64,000 nt of DNA, taken from the NCBI RefSeq assembly GCF_025685685.1, contig NZ_JAGSYH010000002.1, forward strand, positions 296,768-360,767. Reading direction: 5' to 3'. A program made the translations under genes and the position numbers. Source of the DNA: Acidicapsa dinghuensis (GTDB taxonomy: Bacteria > Acidobacteriota > Terriglobia > Terriglobales > Acidobacteriaceae). The notes below the pieces were generated by a model. It searched no databases. It saw only the letters and a list, made by a program, of their open reading frames with translations, and was not told the origin of the DNA. Below, piece by piece: positions 1 through 10,042 of this stretch; the first letter of the stretch is position 1; the number at the start of each line of letters is the position of its first letter.

Positions 1-819
1 CCTGCTCTCATCTTCACGCTAGCCTCACTATTCATCCCCGAGAGTCCCCGTTGGCTGTGCGGCGTTGGCCGTACCCACGAATCGCGCACGATCCTCGAAC
101 GGATTGGTGGCTCCGCCTATGCCCACGCAGAGATAGCCAGCATCGAGTCTGCGCAACGCTCAGACAACGCTCTCACTCAGTTCTCCTGGCGCGAGCTTTT
201 CCAACCCCCATTCCGCAAAATCCTTCTTGTGGGCATCGCCCTTGCTGCACTTCAGCAATGGACCGGTATCAACATCCTCTTCAACTACGCCGCCGAGGTG
301 TATCGCAGCGCCGGATACGGTGCCAACGACATCTTTCTCGATATCGTCATCACTGGCGCCATCAACCTTGTCTTCACCGTGCTCGCTATGCTCCTCGTCG
401 ATCGGCTCGGCCGCCGGCTCATGATGCTCGCCGGCTGCATCGGTATCGGCGTCTCCCATCTACTCTGCGCCTGGGCATATCACGCACAATGGCGAGGTGC
501 TCCGATCCTTGTGCTCACCCTCAGTGCAATCGCTTGCTACGCACTCACTCTGGCGCCCGTTACGTGGGTCCTGATCGCCGAAATATTTCCTCTCCGCATT
601 CGTTCTCAGGGCATATCGATAGCAGTGAGCGCGCTGTGGATCGCCTCTTTCCTTCTCACCTACACCTTTCCTCTCCTCAGCCAGCTTGAAGGCACAGGCG
701 GCGCCTTCCTCACCTATGGCGTCATCTGCCTGCTTGGCTTTGTTCTCGTCGCGACGTCGGTTCCAGAGACCAAGGGGCGCACACTTGAGCAGATTAGCGC
801 GAGCACCATCGAAGACTGA
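1..819 (+). CDS. Sugar porter (MFS), C-terminal part
   Basis: The reading frame is open from the first base, so the gene begins outside the window and only about 272 C-terminal residues are seen. It is a major facilitator superfamily sugar:proton symporter. The PESPRWL signature at the end of the sixth membrane segment is encoded near base 40, and the family's closing motif PETKGRTLEQI lies just before the stop. About six hydrophobic segments follow the central cytoplasmic loop, including the QQWTGINILFNYAAEVY region typical of helix 7. The substrate cannot be told, but a hexose or pentose is usual for the family. It converges on pncB with a 7-base gap. Confidence 0.9.
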   Translation, partial: PALIFTLASLFIPESPRWLCGVGRTHESRTILERIGGSAYAHAEIASIESAQRSDNALTQFSWRELFQPPFRKILLVGIALAALQQWTGINILFNYAAEVYRSAGYGANDIFLDIVITGAINLVFTVLAMLLVDRLGRRLMMLAGCIGIGVSHLLCAWAYHAQWRGAPILVLTLSAIACYALTLAPVTWVLIAEIFPLRIRSQGISIAVSALWIASFLLTYTFPLLSQLEGTGGAFLTYGVICLLGFVLVATSVPETKGRTLEQISASTIED

Positions 820-826
820 AGCCCGC

Positions 827-2212
827 TCAAACAACCGCAGGAACATTGATCTGTCCCGCTGTGCCAAACACACGCCGATAACGTGCCACTTCCTCCGGTT
901 CCCCCATGGACTTTGAATAGTTGTCAGACAGCTTGACCGCGGACCTCCCGTTAGCCTCGGTCAGTTTGCATACAAGACTGATGGGGTCAAGGCCGACTCG
1001 ATCATTCGGATCGCATCCGCGAAAGTCATTGGTCAGAAGCGTTCCCCATCCGGCGCTGAATCGGATGCGTTTTTTTGGCAGCCACTTGTTCGGATCGAGA
1101 AAATCAGACGCGTTCTGGAAGTCACCAGGCTGCAAACCTCTCTGTATCTCCCCTGAAAAATACGCATGCAGACCAAGGATTGTCTCCACATCCAAGCCAT
1201 CGGATGCAATGACAAGTTTCTTCTCTGGATTGCGGCCGCGTGACTTCAGCCATGCAATGTATTCGTCACCGGCAACGAAGGGATCTTTGCTGTCCACGCG
1301 CTGGCCAGTCCAGTCCGTGACCCAATCTGGAGCATTTTCCAGAAACTGCGTCGTTCCAAAGGTATCCGGAAGCATGACTAAGAGCTCGCCCTGATAGGTC
1401 TGCCGCCACAGATCAAGCACGCGATATTGTGCTGTCTTCAACTCCGCATCGTTCTCTGCTAACGCAGCCATCGCCATCGGCAACTCGTGTGCATTGGTGC
1501 CAATCGCCTCAAGATCATGCTTGTAGGCAAGAAACGTATTCGATGTACCGGCAAAACTCATGCCGAGTGTGTCCCGCATTGCTTTGACAACATACTCCTG
1601 CCACAGGAAGCTATGCCTGCGGCGGGTGCCAAAGTCAGCCAGCTTCAGCCCTGGCACACCGCGCAGCCGCTCGATCTTTTCCCAGAGCTTGGCTTTCGCT
1701 CGTGCATACAAGATGTCCAGAGAGAATTCACTCATCTCCCGGAGCGCTGTCCGTGTTTTCAGTTCACTTAGAATCGAGAGCGCATAAATCTCCCATAGGG
1801 TGGTCTGTGTCCACAAGCCACGAAAAGAAAGGCAAAGGTCATCGTTATCGATTGTCAGCGTGTAATCTGGCAACAAAAAATCGTTTTCAAGCCACTCGAG
1901 AAATTCAGGTTCAAAGATGCCGCGTTTTCCATAAAACGTATTACCTGCAAGCCAGATCAACTCTGATTTATGAAACCGTAAGCCGCGCACATGATCGAGT
2001 TGCATGCGCAGTTCTTCCGCGCCGATCCGCTCCGCCAGCGAAAAGTTTTTTGTTCGGTTTGCGAGTGTAAACGTGACCTCGACATCGCGAAAGTGCTTCC
2101 AGATAAATTGCAGCATCAGGAGCTTGTAGAAATCCGTGTCAAGAAGAGAACGGATAATCGGATCGAGCCGCCAGTTGTGATTATGCGCTCGCTCCGCAAA
2201 GTTCACGATCAT
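827..2212 (-). CDS. pncB: Nicotinate phosphoribosyltransferase
   Basis: A 461-residue protein of the NAPRTase family, which joins nicotinate to PRPP with ATP hydrolysis to make nicotinate mononucleotide in NAD salvage. The N-terminus carries the family's LLDTDFYKLLMLQ stretch; the middle holds FGTRRRHS and the conserved phosphate-binding region with SDGLDV, and ISLVCKLTEANGR follows near the end. Length matches bacterial PncB. The ATG at 2212 is preceded by GAGG at about 9 bases. It lies 31 bases behind the GH5 gene on the same strand, so both may share a transcript, although no functional link is apparent. Confidence 0.93.
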   Translation of the reverse strand: MIVNFAERAHNHNWRLDPIIRSLLDTDFYKLLMLQFIWKHFRDVEVTFTLANRTKNFSLAERIGAEELRMQLDHVRGLRFHKSELIWLAGNTFYGKRGIFEPEFLEWLENDFLLPDYTLTIDNDDLCLSFRGLWTQTTLWEIYALSILSELKTRTALREMSEFSLDILYARAKAKLWEKIERLRGVPGLKLADFGTRRRHSFLWQEYVVKAMRDTLGMSFAGTSNTFLAYKHDLEAIGTNAHELPMAMAALAENDAELKTAQYRVLDLWRQTYQGELLVMLPDTFGTTQFLENAPDWVTDWTGQRVDSKDPFVAGDEYIAWLKSRGRNPEKKLVIASDGLDVETILGLHAYFSGEIQRGLQPGDFQNASDFLDPNKWLPKKRIRFSAGWGTLLTNDFRGCDPNDRVGLDPISLVCKLTEANGRSAVKLSDNYSKSMGEPEEVARYRRVFGTAGQINVPAVV

Positions 2213-2243
2213 CAGAATTATCCTCGCCGCTCCGGGAGCGCTT

Positions 2244-3470
2244 TCATTTAGGATTCGCGCCCAGGGCTTTGAGATACCCCGAATTTACTCTTTCGTGATC
2301 AAAGCGGATTTGGACAAGCAGATCGGAGAAGGCTTCACGGCAATCCTCAAGAGACGGACGCACTTCTATTGAATGCACCGTATCTCCCATCCATCCGTGG
2401 CGTGCCGCGTAGGTAACGATCTCGTCCCAGTGTACGGGCCTGGAAAATGTCACCGGCGATGAAGTCGCATCCATCTTCTTGTAAGGCCAGAAGGTCCAGC
2501 TGATCTCATTCTTATCGAGCAGTTCCCTGAAGGTCATGATCCACTCATCGGCATTCTCTCCCGACTCGCCTATCCAGATTGGAACGTTGTATTTCTCACG
2601 AAAATCGACGTACTCCTGAATTTCCCCCTGAACGGGCTTCATCCAGTATTTGTGAAATTCATACATCACATTGCGATCGAATGGGGGCCCAAACACGTCG
2701 AAGTTCGTGTCCCATTGAGCGCCCTCCAGGATCACAACATGGTTGTGATCGACAGAGCGCACCGCTGCAACCAGCTTGCGATAGATAGGCTCCAGCTTCG
2801 AGTTATATTGCCGCAGCTTTGGATAATGCGGAATAGGCTCGTTGAGCAGGTCGTATCCAAGCACAGTTTTGTTGTTCCTATAATGCTCCGCAATCCGCTT
2901 CCAAATCTCTGCCGCTTTTTCCTGGCTTGCCGGGTCTTCATATAGCCATGGATAACCCCAGCTATCGTCGATATTCGATCCAGTCTGGCCGCCGGGTGCA
3001 CAATGCATGTCGAGGACGACATACAAGCCATCTGCTTTCGCCCACGAGATGACCCGATCCATTAGCGTGAAGCTCTCATCATCACCCTGCTCAAAAAAGC
3101 GGTAGTGAAAAGGTATCCGAATCGCGTTGAATCCCTGCTTGGAAATGAAGTCAATGTCCTGCTTTGAAATGTAAGTATCGCGGTACTGCTTCCAGAAGCG
3201 CGCTGCTTCCGTAGGCCCGATCAGTTCATTCGCTAACACCTCAATCTCGCGCGTCGATGCTGGGCCATGCTCCAGTTGGAACATGTATCCTTCCTGCACA
3301 AACCAATTCCCGAGATTCGTTCCCCGCAGTAGCAGCTTATGCCCATTGCCGTCAGCCAGAAACTTCCCGTCGGCATGTACAAAGCCGCTCTCCGCAGCAT
3401 TGACGCAGGACGACGCAACTGAAACCGTGGCAACAGCAATCACAATCGTTCTCAGGAAGCTTTTGCCCAT
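2244..3470 (-). CDS. Secreted glycoside hydrolase family 5 (cellulase-like)
   Basis: A 408-residue protein with a Sec signal peptide (about residues 1-26, ending VNAAES) and one GH5 TIM-barrel domain. The general acid/base is the Glu of the NEP motif (Glu211) and the nucleophile is the Glu of WIGESGEN (Glu302); RIPFHYRF and VVLDMHCAPG also match the family. It should cut a beta-1,4- or beta-1,3-linked glycan outside the cytoplasm by a retaining mechanism; glucanase, mannanase or exo-glucanase activity cannot be separated by eye. The ATG at 3470 has an AAGGAG ribosome site 7 bases upstream. pncB follows on the same strand. Confidence 0.9.
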   Translation of the reverse strand: MGKSFLRTIVIAVATVSVASSCVNAAESGFVHADGKFLADGNGHKLLLRGTNLGNWFVQEGYMFQLEHGPASTREIEVLANELIGPTEAARFWKQYRDTYISKQDIDFISKQGFNAIRIPFHYRFFEQGDDESFTLMDRVISWAKADGLYVVLDMHCAPGGQTGSNIDDSWGYPWLYEDPASQEKAAEIWKRIAEHYRNNKTVLGYDLLNEPIPHYPKLRQYNSKLEPIYRKLVAAVRSVDHNHVVILEGAQWDTNFDVFGPPFDRNVMYEFHKYWMKPVQGEIQEYVDFREKYNVPIWIGESGENADEWIMTFRELLDKNEISWTFWPYKKMDATSSPVTFSRPVHWDEIVTYAARHGWMGDTVHSIEVRPSLEDCREAFSDLLVQIRFDHERVNSGYLKALGANPK

Positions 3471-3616
3471 GACGGTACTCCTTGGTTAATACTGAATTCC
3501 ACTCATCACTCTATCAAGTTGGAATAGTCATCATACGGGAACTATTTGACGAGGTTGATGCGTAGTTACCGCCGGGACCTCTGGGAAACCAGTATTCCGG
3601 TATTCTCATTGCAACG

Positions 3617-4420
3617 ATGAATTCAGCGATCGCTACCTCTGGACTGACGCGCACATTCGGCGACTTTGTCGCCGTCGATCATGTAAATCTCAATGTCGCA
3701 CCAGGACAGTTCTTTGGCTTTCTCGGCCCGAATGGAGCCGGAAAATCCACTACAATCAAGATGCTTACGGGCCTTCTGGCTCCTACTTCGGGCAGCATCG
3801 AAGTTTTGGGTGTGAACTTCACCAAGTATCCATTGGAGGTGAAGCGTCAGATCGGCGTCGTTCCCGAAGGCATGGCTCTGCTTGGGCGGCTGACGGCTCC
3901 GGAGTATTTACGGTTCGTCGGCGAGATGTATGGACTGGATCGCGCTACGACCCTCCAGCGCAGTGAAGAACTGTTGGAGTTTATGAATCTGGCGAGTGAA
4001 ACGAAGAAGCTGATTACAGACTTCTCCCACGGCATGCAGAAAAAGCTAGCCCTAGCCGCAGCTGTTATTCATGCGCCGCGCATTCTGTTTCTTGATGAAC
4101 CCTTTGAAGGGGTCGATGCTGTTGCGGCGGGCACTTTGAAACAGATGCTGCAGGGTATGATCGCACGTGGCGCCACGATCTTCCTTACCTCGCATGTTCT
4201 TGAGATCGTCGAACGCCTCTGCTCGCATGTTGCGATCATTCATAGGGGTAAGCTGATAGCCAACGGGCCACTGGAAGAACTCCGCTCTGGCGTTTATGCC
4301 CAGTCAGAACAAGATGGGCAAACCGGCCGCCTTACACTTGAAGAAATCTTCATCCGGATCATCGGTAAGCAAGAAGGAGCCACCCCCGCGACGGAACAGG
4401 AGCTTTCATGGCTGGGATAG
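3617..4420 (+). CDS. ABC transporter ATP-binding protein
   Basis: A 267-residue ABC ATPase. Walker A is GPNGAGKST (residues 37-45), the signature loop is the variant FSHGMQKK, and Walker B is ILFLDEP followed by FEGVD. The H-loop is TSHVLE. The arrangement is that of the DRA/NatA/CcmA-like exporter ATPases that pair with a separate large membrane subunit. The gene overlaps the permease behind it by 13 bases, so the two are translated together. The substrate is unknown. No strong ribosome site is visible before the ATG at 3617. Confidence 0.9.
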   Translation: MNSAIATSGLTRTFGDFVAVDHVNLNVAPGQFFGFLGPNGAGKSTTIKMLTGLLAPTSGSIEVLGVNFTKYPLEVKRQIGVVPEGMALLGRLTAPEYLRFVGEMYGLDRATTLQRSEELLEFMNLASETKKLITDFSHGMQKKLALAAAVIHAPRILFLDEPFEGVDAVAAGTLKQMLQGMIARGATIFLTSHVLEIVERLCSHVAIIHRGKLIANGPLEELRSGVYAQSEQDGQTGRLTLEEIFIRIIGKQEGATPATEQELSWLG

Positions 4421-6129
4421 GCTCTACATCCGACACCCTTTCACTTCTCAATCTCTCATCGCGTCGTCATTTTGTAGCCATCGTGTGGCTTCGCTGGCGC
4501 ATCTTCGTGAATGCATTTCGACGCAAGGGTGCTACAGGCGAGCTCGTTGCCAAGATTCTTTCTTACCCACTTTTAGCAATCATGGTCCTCGGGCCCGCCG
4601 TCGGCACTGGATTTGCCTCATATTATCTGGTCAATAGCGGCCAAATAGAGCTCCTTGCCATCCCGCTCTGGATCGTCTTCCTGCTTTGGCAATTTATTGG
4701 CGTGAGCACATCGGCCTCCGGCTCATCCTTTGACTTGACATCTCTCATTCGCTTCCCGATCCGCTACCGCGATTACCTTTTGATGCGCCTGCTCTTCGGC
4801 CTTCTGGACCCGCCAACGCTCGCCGGAGTCGCATGCCTCATAGCAATGAGTATCGGAATCGGAATTGCAACGTCGAGCCTCTTCATGTTTTCCGCCGCCG
4901 TGCTCTTCCTCTATTGCCTATGCAATCTCTTTTTCTCGCGCATGGCGTACGCTTGGCTTGAGCGATGGCTTGCGCAGCGGCGCACCCGTGAATTGGTCAC
5001 AGGGCTCATCCTGCTTGGTTCGTTGCTCATTCAATTCGTGAGCCAATACTTTCAACGGCTCGATACGCGCGGTCATCACAACATAAGCCCATGGATGGCA
5101 ACGACTGGCAAATGGCTGGTAAATCTGAACTGGTATCTTCCACCAGGGCTCGCCACTGCTGCCATTGATCACAAACATGCCGGCGACTGGACCGTTGCTC
5201 TCGCTGCCTCTTCAGGGCTGGTTCTGTTTATAGCAGGCTTTTTCTTCCTACTGCACACACGACTTCTTGCCCAGTTCAAAGGAGAAGACCTGAGCGAAGC
5301 TCCCGCGGCAGTGCAAAAAACAAAGCGTGTGCGCAAAGCACAATCAAACGCCGTCACTGAGAAATCCTCTAATGCTGCATCTCTTCTGCCTCCCGGAATT
5401 GCCGCATGCCTTAAAAAGGAGTTCCTGTATCTGCTGCGCAGCGGACCAAAGCTCTACGTTCTGGTCATGCCAGTATTTGTGGTACTGCTCTTCTCCATGC
5501 GAACTTCGGGAGTGAGTTATTTCACTGGTACCCGCAACAATGTTGGCGACATGTATTTCAGTTATGGTTGCGCGTACACGATGCTGATTTTCGTTTCGCT
5601 GCTTTACAACTCATTTGGCAGCGACGGCGCAGGCGTGCAGTTTTACTTCGTCGCTCCTCTGCGGATTCGTGACGCAGTCCTGGCGAAGAATCTATTGGCC
5701 GTGGGAATTTTTGCTGTAGAAGCCGTCGCACTCTACGTCGCAGCCATCGCGGTGTCACATCCTGCGCCGTTAGATCTGACCGTTGCGACACTGGCCTGGA
5801 GCGCCTTTACGCTATTCCTGAACATGGCTGTCGGCAATATCCGCTCCATCGTCTCTCCAAAGGTGATTGATACGGCAAGAGTGCGCGGCCAAAATGTTTC
5901 AGGGCTCAATAGCCTCATCAGTCTGCTCGTGGTCTTCGCCACAGTGCTGGTTGGCGCAACAGTGCTTGCAATATGCCAGACACTTCATCTGAGCCGCTGG
6001 ATCGCAGCGGCTGTCTTTTTGATTCTTTCCGTCTTTGCGGCAATGATCTATTGGTTGGCGCTGGAGAGTACCGACGCGCTCGCCGCACGCAATGTGGAGT
6101 CGTTGACGTCGACTCTGGGCAAGATCTGA
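4408..6129 (+). CDS. ABC transporter permease
   Basis: A 573-residue integral membrane protein with roughly ten to twelve hydrophobic segments, arranged in two halves separated by a charged stretch near residues 290-330 (EDLSEAPAAVQKTKRVRKAQ). It is the likely membrane partner of the ATPase just upstream: the genes overlap by 13 bases, and CAGGAG stands 5 bases before its ATG. The large two-halved form resembles the ABC-2-type exporter permeases (fused heteromeric or long single-chain kinds). Substrate unknown; no periplasmic binding protein is nearby, which fits an exporter rather than an importer. Confidence 0.82.
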   Translation: MAGIGSTSDTLSLLNLSSRRHFVAIVWLRWRIFVNAFRRKGATGELVAKILSYPLLAIMVLGPAVGTGFASYYLVNSGQIELLAIPLWIVFLLWQFIGVSTSASGSSFDLTSLIRFPIRYRDYLLMRLLFGLLDPPTLAGVACLIAMSIGIGIATSSLFMFSAAVLFLYCLCNLFFSRMAYAWLERWLAQRRTRELVTGLILLGSLLIQFVSQYFQRLDTRGHHNISPWMATTGKWLVNLNWYLPPGLATAAIDHKHAGDWTVALAASSGLVLFIAGFFFLLHTRLLAQFKGEDLSEAPAAVQKTKRVRKAQSNAVTEKSSNAASLLPPGIAACLKKEFLYLLRSGPKLYVLVMPVFVVLLFSMRTSGVSYFTGTRNNVGDMYFSYGCAYTMLIFVSLLYNSFGSDGAGVQFYFVAPLRIRDAVLAKNLLAVGIFAVEAVALYVAAIAVSHPAPLDLTVATLAWSAFTLFLNMAVGNIRSIVSPKVIDTARVRGQNVSGLNSLISLLVVFATVLVGATVLAICQTLHLSRWIAAAVFLILSVFAAMIYWLALESTDALAARNVESLTSTLGKI

Positions 6130-6253
6130 TCGCTCCACCATCGCAGACGTTCTACGCAGTTGTGCGGGCTCAAACACGCAAATTAACTGGACCAGGTGCC
6201 AAACGAGCGTCCAATCCGTTAAAAAGATAGGCGCAAGGTTTCTGCATTAGCCT

Positions 6254-8230
6254 ATGTACGTGTCCACATTTCTCTCACTTCCGTCATATGGAGCATTCCT
6301 GGTCAGCCCCATCGTGCCTGCTGATCCTGGCACTTTCTCCATCATCGAAAAAGTACTCTTGGCGGTGCTTATCATGCTGTCGGTGGTACTGTTCTGGCTG
6401 CGCTTCGGCGTAGTTCTGGACAAAATCCTCAAGTCCCGCCGCGATCCCTCATTCCGCCTGACTCATCTCGGCAAACGGGCATGGGATTTCTTCTCCGAGG
6501 TGATATGCCAGTCCAAGGTCATCCGCCAGCGCCCGCTGCCCGGCCTTGCGCACGCATTTGTCTTCTGGGCATTTCTCGCCTTTGCCCTTGTTACCACAAA
6601 TCACGTTGCCACAGGATTCGGACTTGATCTGCTTGGCTCCAGGAATAGGAGCGGCTGGGTCTCCATTGCTTTTTCCGACGTCTACTTTGGACTCGCAGGA
6701 CTATTTGCGGTAGCCTGTGCCATCTCGATTGCCGGCCTGTTCGTCCGGCGCTTTTTCGCGCGGCCCACATGGCTGGCGCGCCCAGACCATGAACTCTCCT
6801 ACGAGTCCGGCGTCATTGCCGGACTAATCTTTGCGCTAATGGCAACCTATCTTGCTTCACTGTATGTCGGCAGTGGACCCTGGGCGCATGGCCTCTGGTG
6901 GGCACACACTCTTTGTCTCCTGGTCTTTCTGCCGCTGGTACCGCACACAAAACACCTGCACCTCGTCCTCAGCCCGTTCACGATTTTCTTTTCGCGCGGC
7001 AGCTTCAGTGCGATTCCGCCTCTCGAAGGCGATGAAGACTTCGGCCTCGTTGCCGGGAAGGACCTCACACAGCTCGTCACGCTGCAGGCCTACTCCTGCG
7101 TTGAGTGTGGCCGCTGCACTGAGCACTGCCCGGCGAACAATACTGGCAAGATTCTCAACCCCAAAGAAGTCGTCCTCGGATTGCGCAGCTACCTAAATGA
7201 CCTTGGTCCAGCGTCAGAAGAACCGCTGCTCGGGAAATACAATTCTCAGGAAGCCGTGTTCGAATGCACCACCTGCGGAGCGTGCGAATTCCAGTGCCCT
7301 GTCGGTATTGAACATCTGCCCATCATCGTAGGCCTTCGCCGCGGAGCGACAAATACAGGCGCGTGGGAAGACGATTACGGCGGCAAGCTCTTCAACGCTC
7401 TGGAGAGAAACTCCAACGCACTCGGCATGAGCGCGCTCGAACGCGATAAATTCGTTCAGAAGCAGGAACTGCCCATCTTCGACGGCTCACAGGAGTATTG
7501 CCTGTGGCTCGGCTGCATGGGCGGTTACGATCCGCGCGGGCGCGAAATTATCAGCAGCTTCGTTGAAGTCATGCGGCATCTTGGCGCTACCTTTGGCGTC
7601 CTGCGCAAAGAGAAATGCACGGGCGATCCGGCGCGCCGGCTGGGTAACGATCTAGTATTCCAGCAGCTCGCCGAAGCCAACCTTGAAGCCCTTCAACAGC
7701 AGAAGGTGAAGAAGATCGTCTCCATCTGCCCCCACTGCGTCCGCACCATTCAAGAAGATTGGAAAGAGTTCGGCCTGCCTCCGGAAGTAGAGCATCACAG
7801 CGAATTTCTTGCCCGGCATCGCGCCGAGCTGCCCCAATCCAACTCGAACGAAAAAGTGGTCTTCCACGATCCCTGCTATCTAGGCCGCTATCGCAACGTC
7901 TACGACGAGCCGCGCAGTATTGCCTCGCTCGCAGGTTCGCTAGTCGAAGCCGAGCGCTCGCGAGAGCGCAGCTTCTGCTGCGGCGCGGGCGGCGGCCTGG
8001 CTTTTCTGGGAGAGGAACAGGGCGAACGTGTCAGCCACAACCGCGCTCAGCAACTCGTAGCTACCGGAGCAACTACAATTGGGGCTGCGTGTCCGTTCTG
8101 CAACACCATGTTTCGGGACGCGCTTGCGGCTAGTGGAGATAACTCGCCGCGGCTTTTAGACATCGCACAGATTGCGGCAAACCAGATCAAAGCGGCTCAA
8201 CCCGCCCAGGTTGCTGCGTCTGAAAATTGA
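6254..8230 (+). CDS. Membrane Fe-S oxidoreductase partner of ETF
   Basis: A 658-residue fusion protein. Residues of about 20-240 form five or six membrane helices of the nitrate-reductase-gamma type, probably haem-binding. Two 4Fe-4S motifs follow: CVECGRCTEHCP near residue 280 and CTTCGACEFQCP near 340. The C-terminal half has the two cysteine-rich CCG domains of the heterodisulfide reductase HdrD/LdpD kind (CPHC near 495; CCGAGGG near 578; CPFC near 616). Such proteins pass electrons between ETF and menaquinone. The adjacent etfB and etfA strongly support this. The ATG lacks a clear ribosome site, so the exact start is uncertain. The protein acts at the cytoplasmic membrane. Confidence 0.88.
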   Translation: MYVSTFLSLPSYGAFLVSPIVPADPGTFSIIEKVLLAVLIMLSVVLFWLRFGVVLDKILKSRRDPSFRLTHLGKRAWDFFSEVICQSKVIRQRPLPGLAHAFVFWAFLAFALVTTNHVATGFGLDLLGSRNRSGWVSIAFSDVYFGLAGLFAVACAISIAGLFVRRFFARPTWLARPDHELSYESGVIAGLIFALMATYLASLYVGSGPWAHGLWWAHTLCLLVFLPLVPHTKHLHLVLSPFTIFFSRGSFSAIPPLEGDEDFGLVAGKDLTQLVTLQAYSCVECGRCTEHCPANNTGKILNPKEVVLGLRSYLNDLGPASEEPLLGKYNSQEAVFECTTCGACEFQCPVGIEHLPIIVGLRRGATNTGAWEDDYGGKLFNALERNSNALGMSALERDKFVQKQELPIFDGSQEYCLWLGCMGGYDPRGREIISSFVEVMRHLGATFGVLRKEKCTGDPARRLGNDLVFQQLAEANLEALQQQKVKKIVSICPHCVRTIQEDWKEFGLPPEVEHHSEFLARHRAELPQSNSNEKVVFHDPCYLGRYRNVYDEPRSIASLAGSLVEAERSRERSFCCGAGGGLAFLGEEQGERVSHNRAQQLVATGATTIGAACPFCNTMFRDALAASGDNSPRLLDIAQIAANQIKAAQPAQVAASEN

Positions 8231-8276
8231 TCTCGTCCGATGGAAACCCGAGATCCGGAAAGATATCAGAGAAGCT

Positions 8277-9074
8277 ATGAAAATCATTGTTGCGATCAAG
8301 CAGGTTCCGGAGCGTGATGCCCGCATTCGCATCGACTCTGGAAACAAATGGATCGATCTCGAAGATGTCGAGTTCTCCATGAATGAGTCCGACGCCTACG
8401 CGTTGGAAGAAGCACTCCAGCTCAAAGAAGCCCACGGTGGCGAAGTGATCGTCGTGAGTGCAGGACCGGAACGCGCTGGTAAAACCATTCGTGAAGCGCT
8501 TGCCAAAGGCGCCGACCGCGCAATTCACCTTCAGAGCAGCGATGAAACCGAGCTCGCTGCCTACGATGCGTTAGGCGTTGCCCGGCTGCTTGCCGCTTCA
8601 ATTCAAGACGAAAAAGCCGATCTGGTCCTGACGGGGCTTCAATCTGACGATCTTGGGTTGGGCCAGACTGGCGTCATCCTCGCCGAACTGCTCGGCCTTC
8701 CGCATGCCAGCCTCATTCTCAAGATTGAGGTTGCCGGCAACGGTCTCAAGGTTCTGCGTGAGCTTGAAGATGGTTGGTTCCAGCACATTGAACTCGCAAC
8801 ACCGGCAGTTTTGACCATTCAATCCGGAAACACCAAGCTCCGTTATGCAACACTCATGGGTATCAAGAAGGCCAAAACCAAGGAAGTGCGAGTCATTGCC
8901 GTTGCCGATCTTGTAGCTTCAGACCCATCGCTCAAGCCAACTGCCCCTTCTGTCGTTCTGGATCAGGTAAAGCTGCCGCATAAACAGCGCAGCACCCAGC
9001 TGCTGGGCGGCTCGCCCGCAGAGGCCGCAGCCGCACTCGTAGAAAAGCTTCAATTTGAGGTGCGCGTGATATGA
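8277..9074 (+). CDS. etfB: Electron transfer flavoprotein beta subunit
   Basis: A 265-residue ETF beta subunit. The start is placed at ATG 8277 because MKIIVAIKQVPERD is the family's N-terminus; an in-frame extension upstream to 8172 has no family similarity and overlaps the Fe-S gene. The AMP-binding loop region appears as LTGLQSDDLGLGQTG, and the C-terminal IKKAKTKEV segment is also typical. With EtfA it forms the FAD heterodimer that accepts electrons from acyl-CoA and similar dehydrogenases. It overlaps etfA by the four bases ATGA, so translation is coupled. Confidence 0.93.
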   Translation: MKIIVAIKQVPERDARIRIDSGNKWIDLEDVEFSMNESDAYALEEALQLKEAHGGEVIVVSAGPERAGKTIREALAKGADRAIHLQSSDETELAAYDALGVARLLAASIQDEKADLVLTGLQSDDLGLGQTGVILAELLGLPHASLILKIEVAGNGLKVLRELEDGWFQHIELATPAVLTIQSGNTKLRYATLMGIKKAKTKEVRVIAVADLVASDPSLKPTAPSVVLDQVKLPHKQRSTQLLGGSPAEAAAALVEKLQFEVRVI

Positions 9075-10042
9075 GCAGCGTATTGGTATTTCTGGAAATC
9101 AAGAATCGTGAAATCAGCCGCATTTCCTGGGAAGCCATGGCTGCAGGCCACCAGCTCGCCGCCAGCCTCGGAGTTCCCGTCGACCTGGCTGTCGTTGCAA
9201 ACCGCGACAATCCCCTCTTGCAGACGATCCATGGCAAGGTACCACGAACCGTATATGCGATCGATGATCCTTTGCTGCACGACTACACCGCAGATGGTTA
9301 TACGACCGCTTGTGCTCAGCTCATCGAGCACGCAAAGCCCACTTACGTCGTGTTTCCGCACACCTACCAGGTGCGCGACTTCGCGCCCCGGCTTGCAACG
9401 CGCTTTCAGCAGACGCTGATCAGCGACGTTACCGGCATCGAGGCTGGCCCAGCCTTTACGCGGCAATTGCTGCAGGGCAAACTGAATGCCTCGTACCATC
9501 ACTCCGGCAGTGAAGTATGCTTTCTCTCGATTCAGGCTGGGGCATTTCGCGCGGACGCCGCGGAGGCAGGCTCGACAGCAGTAGAGCCCTTTCTACCAAA
9601 ACTCGACGCAACGCAAATCCGCACCAAGCCCGGCGAACCATTCCGTGCTTCCGCGCAAACAGTTGATCTCACCTCTGCTCCAATTCTGGTCTCAGTAGGC
9701 CGCGGGATCAAGGAAGAAGCCAATCTTCCGCTGGTACAGGAGCTGGCCACAGCACTCAGCGCGGAACTTGCCGCCTCACGCCCCATCTGCGATGCAGGCT
9801 GGCTCCCCATGGAGCGGCAGGTTGGCAGTTCGGGACAGACCGTAGCTCCCAAGCTCTATCTGGCGATAGGAATCTCCGGAGCAATCCAGCATCTCGTCGG
9901 CATGAAAGGTTCGCAGTGCGTCGTAGCTATCAATAAGGACGAAAATGCACCGATCTTCGAAGTAGCCGACTACGGTATCGTCGGCGACCTGTTTGAAGTC
10001 GTCCCGGCACTGACCACGGCCGTGCGCAAGGTAAAAAGCTGA
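9071..10042 (+). CDS. etfA: Electron transfer flavoprotein alpha subunit
   Basis: A 323-residue ETF alpha subunit. The C-terminal FAD-binding domain is recognisable: [15 protein letters not shown], the [20 protein letters not shown] stretch that contacts FAD, and [22 protein letters not shown]. The N-terminal domain (residues 1-200) resembles EtfB in fold. Together with etfB and the Fe-S membrane protein upstream this makes a complete electron-transfer unit; acyl-CoA dehydrogenases that would feed it are not in this window. Start and stop overlap etfB as ATGA. Confidence 0.93.
   Translation: MSSVLVFLEIKNREISRISWEAMAAGHQLAASLGVPVDLAVVANRDNPLLQTIHGKVPRTVYAIDDPLLHDYTADGYTTACAQLIEHAKPTYVVFPHTYQVRDFAPRLATRFQQTLISDVTGIEAGPAFTRQLLQGKLNASYHHSGSEVCFLSIQAGAFRADAAEAGSTAVEPFLPKLDATQIRTKPGEPFRASAQTVDLTSAPILVSVGRGIKEEANLPLVQELATALSAELAASRPICDAGWLPMERQVGSSGQTVAPKLYLAIGISGAIQHLVGMKGSQCVVAINKDENAPIFEVADYGIVGDLFEVVPALTTAVRKVKS

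Noticed and set aside
8172..8276. Longer start for etfB
   Set aside because: The extra 35 residues overlap the Fe-S gene and do not match the family; MKIIVAIKQVPERD is the standard N-terminus.
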